Source: Cylindrotheca closterium (Eukaryota > Bacillariophyta > Bacillariophyceae > Bacillariales > Bacillariaceae). Taken from it: a stretch of DNA of 64,000 nt. This document shows positions 60,931 through 64,000 of this stretch, in pieces (position 1 is the stretch's first letter; each line of letters opens with the position of its first letter). The position numbers were made by a program, and so were the translations under genes. The notes beneath the pieces were generated by a model. It saw nothing but the letters and a program-made list of their open reading frames with translations. It was not told the DNA's origin and did not search any database. The stretch spans positions 182,737 to 246,736 of the forward strand of contig CAKOGP040000446.1 of NCBI GenBank assembly GCA_933822405.4. The letters run 5' to 3'.

Positions 60931-63081
60931 TCAGCCCTTTCCTGAATCTGAACAGAAAACCCCAATCTTCTGCAACTGCTCTAATTGGTGCTCCGACAGT
61001 TCTGTAGATCCGTTTCCTTTGTATTTCTGCCGTTGATATTCTAGCCATCTGCGAAGTTGGGGTTCCTCCAAATCGCCTACTCGAACGTGCCCATGCTCCT
61101 CGCTAAACCTTACCAGTTCATCGTATTGCATCTGCCATTCTACTTCACGGTAATCCGATGTCCAAGGAAAGTCGATTCTCTCCAAGAGATACCTTTGCGA
61201 TTTTAGAAGCACAAGCCCACGCAAATCTGTCCTGTGGTATCTCGCCCGTTGTGTTTGTCTCCATCTCCAAAGACTTTGGTTTTGCTTTTTTGACACCAAA
61301 AAGTGTCCATGTTCCTGCTGAAAATTCAGCATCTGATCATACTTCTCATACCAAGATCTCAATTGGGTTCCGCGGTGCAGCAGTGGGCAACCGATACTCT
61401 CCAGTAGTGACCTTTCCTCGAGAGAAAGTGGAACATATCCGTACGCACTCCTCACTCGGTTTCGTTGCTGTCTCATCCAACAATTCAGATCGGGATCATC
61501 TTTGTGGCTAGTGGGGAAGCGCCCATCGTTCTCCTTTTGATACTTCATAATCTTCGAGTACATTTCACTCCAAGCCAAACGAGGTAGCTTCTCGAAAAAG
61601 GGGAAGTCAATCTGCTCCAATAGTTCCAGTTCCTTTTCCGACAATGGTCTGTGTCCCTTGATTTCCTTGTACCGTTTTCCTTGCATCTCGATCCAGTTGT
61701 AAAGGCTGGGATTGTTCTTTTCGGTTACTCGAATATGACCATGCTCCTTGTAGAACTCTACTGCCTCGGTGTACTTTTCATGCCATGCCCGGTCCTTCCC
61801 GTCTAGTGACCAACAAAAGGATATCTCTTCAAGTTTCTCGATACATATATCCGTCAATGTCGGTATCATAATTCCATGATATCGCTTCCTTTGAACGTTC
61901 ATCCAGTCATAAAGGTTCTGATGATCATCTGTATCGACCCGAAGATGACCTTTATCATCATAGTACTCCGCCAGTTTCCGGTACATCTCAGACCACGCGC
62001 AAGTTTTGGATTCCCATGAAAATCCTACTTTGTCTAATAAATCGATTTGTTCCTTTGAAACTTGGCCTCGCTCACGTTTGGTGCGCTGAAATATTACCCA
62101 GTCCTGTAATTTATTGTGCGTCGATCGAGCTGGATCACTATGTCCGTGATCTTTCTGGAACCTTACTAGCCTGTTGTACTGTGCATACCACCTCTCTTCA
62201 TGTCGATTTGGAATCCAAGGGAATTCAATATCGTCCAACAGTTGTATTTGCTTATCGGATAATGAAGCACGAAGCTTCTTCTTCGCCCGTCTTTGTCGCT
62301 GATGATCAATCCAGCTATACAACTGTCCCCGTGCATCAACATGACAATTCCCATGTTTTTTTCGAAACTCGACAAGCTTCATGTAGTTGGCATTCCATAC
62401 TTCATCGGCAAACTCAGATTCCCATTCGAATCCAACATTGTTCAATAGAACAATTTGAATCTCGGAAAGCTTTCCTTTGGTGCGTTTGGCCCGCTGATCG
62501 ATCACCCATTTGCAAAGTGAAGAGTCCTCGTGGAGTCCCACACGAACATTGCCATTGCGCCTGTGATACTCTACCAGCTCGTGATACTTATTGTGCCATC
62601 CAGCTAGATTCCCATACAACTCGAAACCAATTTCCTCCAGTTTTCGGAAACGGACATTCCTATCAAATGTCGACAGGGCCATTCTACCCTGAATGGACTT
62701 CGACCGATGGTGGAATTCTGTCCGCTGATGCTGACAGAAGATCGCCAAAGTTGGGAACTCCGTAGTCAATTCTGTAGGAGCATTTTTAGGAAAGTTGCAG
62801 TGGCCATATTTTGCTTTGAACGACAGAAGTTGTTCGAATTGCTCATCCCAATCATCATACGGAGCAACATGTGTTTCTTCTGACATGGCTGTCTCATCAA
62901 CAGCAGTTGACCATCGGTATGCCGTGGGGCGTTGGAAGGGCATTTGATGCCGCGAGGATAGAGAGATGACTGGATTCTTCTGCTGCAGTGCCACGGTTCG
63001 ATCAAGTTGATAGGAAAGAAGAAACATCGTCAAAGTGGCCACCATGGAAAACGACACATATTGGTGCATGTGAGACCTCAT
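60931..63081 (-). CDS. Protein of nine helicase-associated (HA) repeats
   Basis: 716 residues, single exon. After a hydrophobic N-terminal segment (about residues 8-24, signal peptide or anchor) and a basic spacer, the protein consists of nine HA-type repeats of ~65-70 residues. Each has the pattern W-x3-Y-x2-L-x2-[FY]-x4-GH, then L-x2-W-x3-Q-R, and LLxxIxFxW, for example WHNKYHELVEYHRRNGNVRV or WYAQYNRLVRFQKDHGHSDP. Such repeats sit beside DEAD helicase domains in some bacteria and occur alone in large numbers in diatoms, where their role is not established; nucleic-acid binding has been suggested. No helicase motif is present. The ordinary charge of the repeats combined with a targeting sequence may place it in an organelle. 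Confidence 0.87.
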   Translation of the reverse strand: MRSHMHQYVSFSMVATLTMFLLSYQLDRTVALQQKNPVISLSSRHQMPFQRPTAYRWSTAVDETAMSEETHVAPYDDWDEQFEQLLSFKAKYGHCNFPKNAPTELTTEFPTLAIFCQHQRTEFHHRSKSIQGRMALSTFDRNVRFRKLEEIGFELYGNLAGWHNKYHELVEYHRRNGNVRVGLHEDSSLCKWVIDQRAKRTKGKLSEIQIVLLNNVGFEWESEFADEVWNANYMKLVEFRKKHGNCHVDARGQLYSWIDHQRQRRAKKKLRASLSDKQIQLLDDIEFPWIPNRHEERWYAQYNRLVRFQKDHGHSDPARSTHNKLQDWVIFQRTKRERGQVSKEQIDLLDKVGFSWESKTCAWSEMYRKLAEYYDDKGHLRVDTDDHQNLYDWMNVQRKRYHGIMIPTLTDICIEKLEEISFCWSLDGKDRAWHEKYTEAVEFYKEHGHIRVTEKNNPSLYNWIEMQGKRYKEIKGHRPLSEKELELLEQIDFPFFEKLPRLAWSEMYSKIMKYQKENDGRFPTSHKDDPDLNCWMRQQRNRVRSAYGYVPLSLEERSLLESIGCPLLHRGTQLRSWYEKYDQMLNFQQEHGHFLVSKKQNQSLWRWRQTQRARYHRTDLRGLVLLKSQRYLLERIDFPWTSDYREVEWQMQYDELVRFSEEHGHVRVGDLEEPQLRRWLEYQRQKYKGNGSTELSEHQLEQLQKIGVFCSDSGKG

Positions 63082-63788
63082 TTTCGTCGTTACGATTGAT
63101 AGGGGTCACTGATTCATTCAACGATCGTCATTACGATGATATTATTGGATGCGCATCGGACGGACGAGAAGATTTTAATTGATAGTCAGGGTGCGTACGT
63201 CGACCGCATGCTCAAATTCTGGTCAATGGTAGCAAGTGCAAAGTGCTAGTACGAGCCCGTTTGTGCAAGGTGAGGTCAATATCTGTTCTAGGAATCATAG
63301 CAACTGTATGGTAATTCGGCAATAAGTATTACATGTTTTAAAGTCTCACACAGATTTGATGAATTTTCGCCATTATTGATGACAATAAAAAGACTTTTGT
63401 TTTGGTTCTGAAAAAGCATTTTTCCGCATTCAAATTTGAACCGATTGATTGATTCATTCCATCAGCTCGAGATAGTCAAGAATGTCTCACCAAAAATACT
63501 CGCGTGCCCGGAAGCCGTTTCGGCCAATCGACACGTAGATTCTGGTACTTCGACAATTTTTCGTACGACCGCAAGGTTTGTTTAGAGCCAGTGATGACTC
63601 CATTTAGTCGAAAAGGAAGGAGATTTTCGTTGGATCTTGGAAACCGCGTAAAAAATGTTCAGAAACCAGGTAAAGGTCAAGACAATAAGAGGAGGTGCAA
63701 AGCAGCAGTCAACAGTTGCTCTGAGATCAGCGTACCAGCTAATCCAGCGCAAGACATCCTTACCTTTACATAGTTGTAGTAAATCACC
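63082..63788. other. Intergenic, no gene firmly supported
   Basis: Spacer upstream of the right-edge gene. An 89-codon frame at 63504-63773 could hold an upstream exon but shows no recognisable domain. Confidence 0.4.
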
Positions 63789-64000
63789 ATGACCACTTCA
63801 GCTAGTTGCATCACGAATCTGGCAGATGCCAACATTGCAATGGTTGCAGGAGCCACACTTGAACTCTGTCCCGGCACGTACGCAGTGGGTTCTCCCCTTG
63901 ATGACACACTCACAACCTTTGCCGGAGGAATCCCCTTGATTATTGATGCTGACGATGTCACTGTTAAGTGTGGAATCAGCGGAGCATCAGCCAACGGGTG
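63789..64000 (+). CDS. Start of a probable beta-helix-type secreted protein (cut by window end)
   Basis: From the ATG at 63789 the frame is open for 70 codons to the window edge. It reads CITNLADANIAMVAGATLELCPGTY .. TFAGGIPLIIDADDVTVKCGISG. The pattern 'C..L..A.......GATLELCPGTY .. PL.I.AD.VTV.CG..G' resembles the N-terminal part of right-handed beta-helix (pectin-lyase-like) proteins, where the repeated 'I.ADDVTV.CG' forms helix turns. No signal peptide precedes it here, so this may be a second exon with the true start upstream (an acceptor is possible shortly before). The identification rests on a short fragment. Confidence 0.5.
   Translation, partial: MTTSASCITNLADANIAMVAGATLELCPGTYAVGSPLDDTLTTFAGGIPLIIDADDVTVKCGISGASANG

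Overview
The window looks like nuclear DNA of a pennate diatom, or a very close stramenopile relative. The evidence is sparse genes on both strands without operons, short GT..AG introns of 74-107 nt, plastid presequences of the diatom 'signal peptide + SFxP' type, receptor cyclase-phosphodiesterase fusions, helicase-associated repeat proteins, a YHYH protein and Asp-rich secreted proteins. No virus, insertion sequence, CRISPR array or rRNA/tRNA gene was recognised. One assembly gap (128 N) lies inside a gene at 2963-3090.

Layout. 0-1.1 kb: decayed copy of a coiled-coil gene whose intact relative is at 27.2-28.0 kb. 1.6-6.6 kb: large secreted or membrane-anchored protein with a von Willebrand D-like domain and six ~130-residue repeats. 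7.0-13.7 kb: short-chain dehydrogenase, VIT/VWA surface protein, an unrecognised protein with a duplicated domain and a long Asn-Pro tract, and a ubiquitin-like/WLM metalloprotease. 14.3-19.4 kb: five tandem genes for secreted proteins ending in Asp/Trp repeats, most with Lys clusters after an R-x-L site. They share a CTCACAAT element close to the start codon, and four of them have TGACGT/TGACGC-type bZIP sites. 20-28 kb: low-complexity protein with an RVRF motif, unknown protein, ATG3 with an AT-rich palindromic repeat array upstream, AT-hook/coiled-coil protein, and the intact coiled-coil gene. 28.5-44.2 kb: three tandem six-exon genes for receptor-type nucleotide cyclase fused to a class I phosphodiesterase. 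The middle copy has an in-frame stop in its ectodomain. The middle and third copies form a ~4.1 kb duplication with a constant 5292 nt offset. 45.4-48.6 kb: two decayed or broken coiled-coil genes. 48.7-51.8 kb: LIM protein and a phytocyanin-like/(GAGC)n/YHYH protein. 52.8-60.5 kb: three tandem metallophosphoesterases with plastid presequences, each with a tiny last exon. 60.9-63.1 kb: protein of nine helicase-associated repeats. Right edge: start of a probable beta-helix-type secreted protein.

How the genes may work together. The best candidate for an undescribed system is the Asp/Trp acidic-protein cluster. Its pieces (signal peptide, R-x-L site, Lys clusters, acidic Trp repeats) resemble processed cell-wall or biosilica proteins. 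Its promoters carry motifs like the CO2/cAMP-responsive elements known from diatoms, and the same window holds three cyclase/phosphodiesterase receptors. That functional link is inference only. Tandem duplication with partial homogenisation is the main evolutionary theme of the window.
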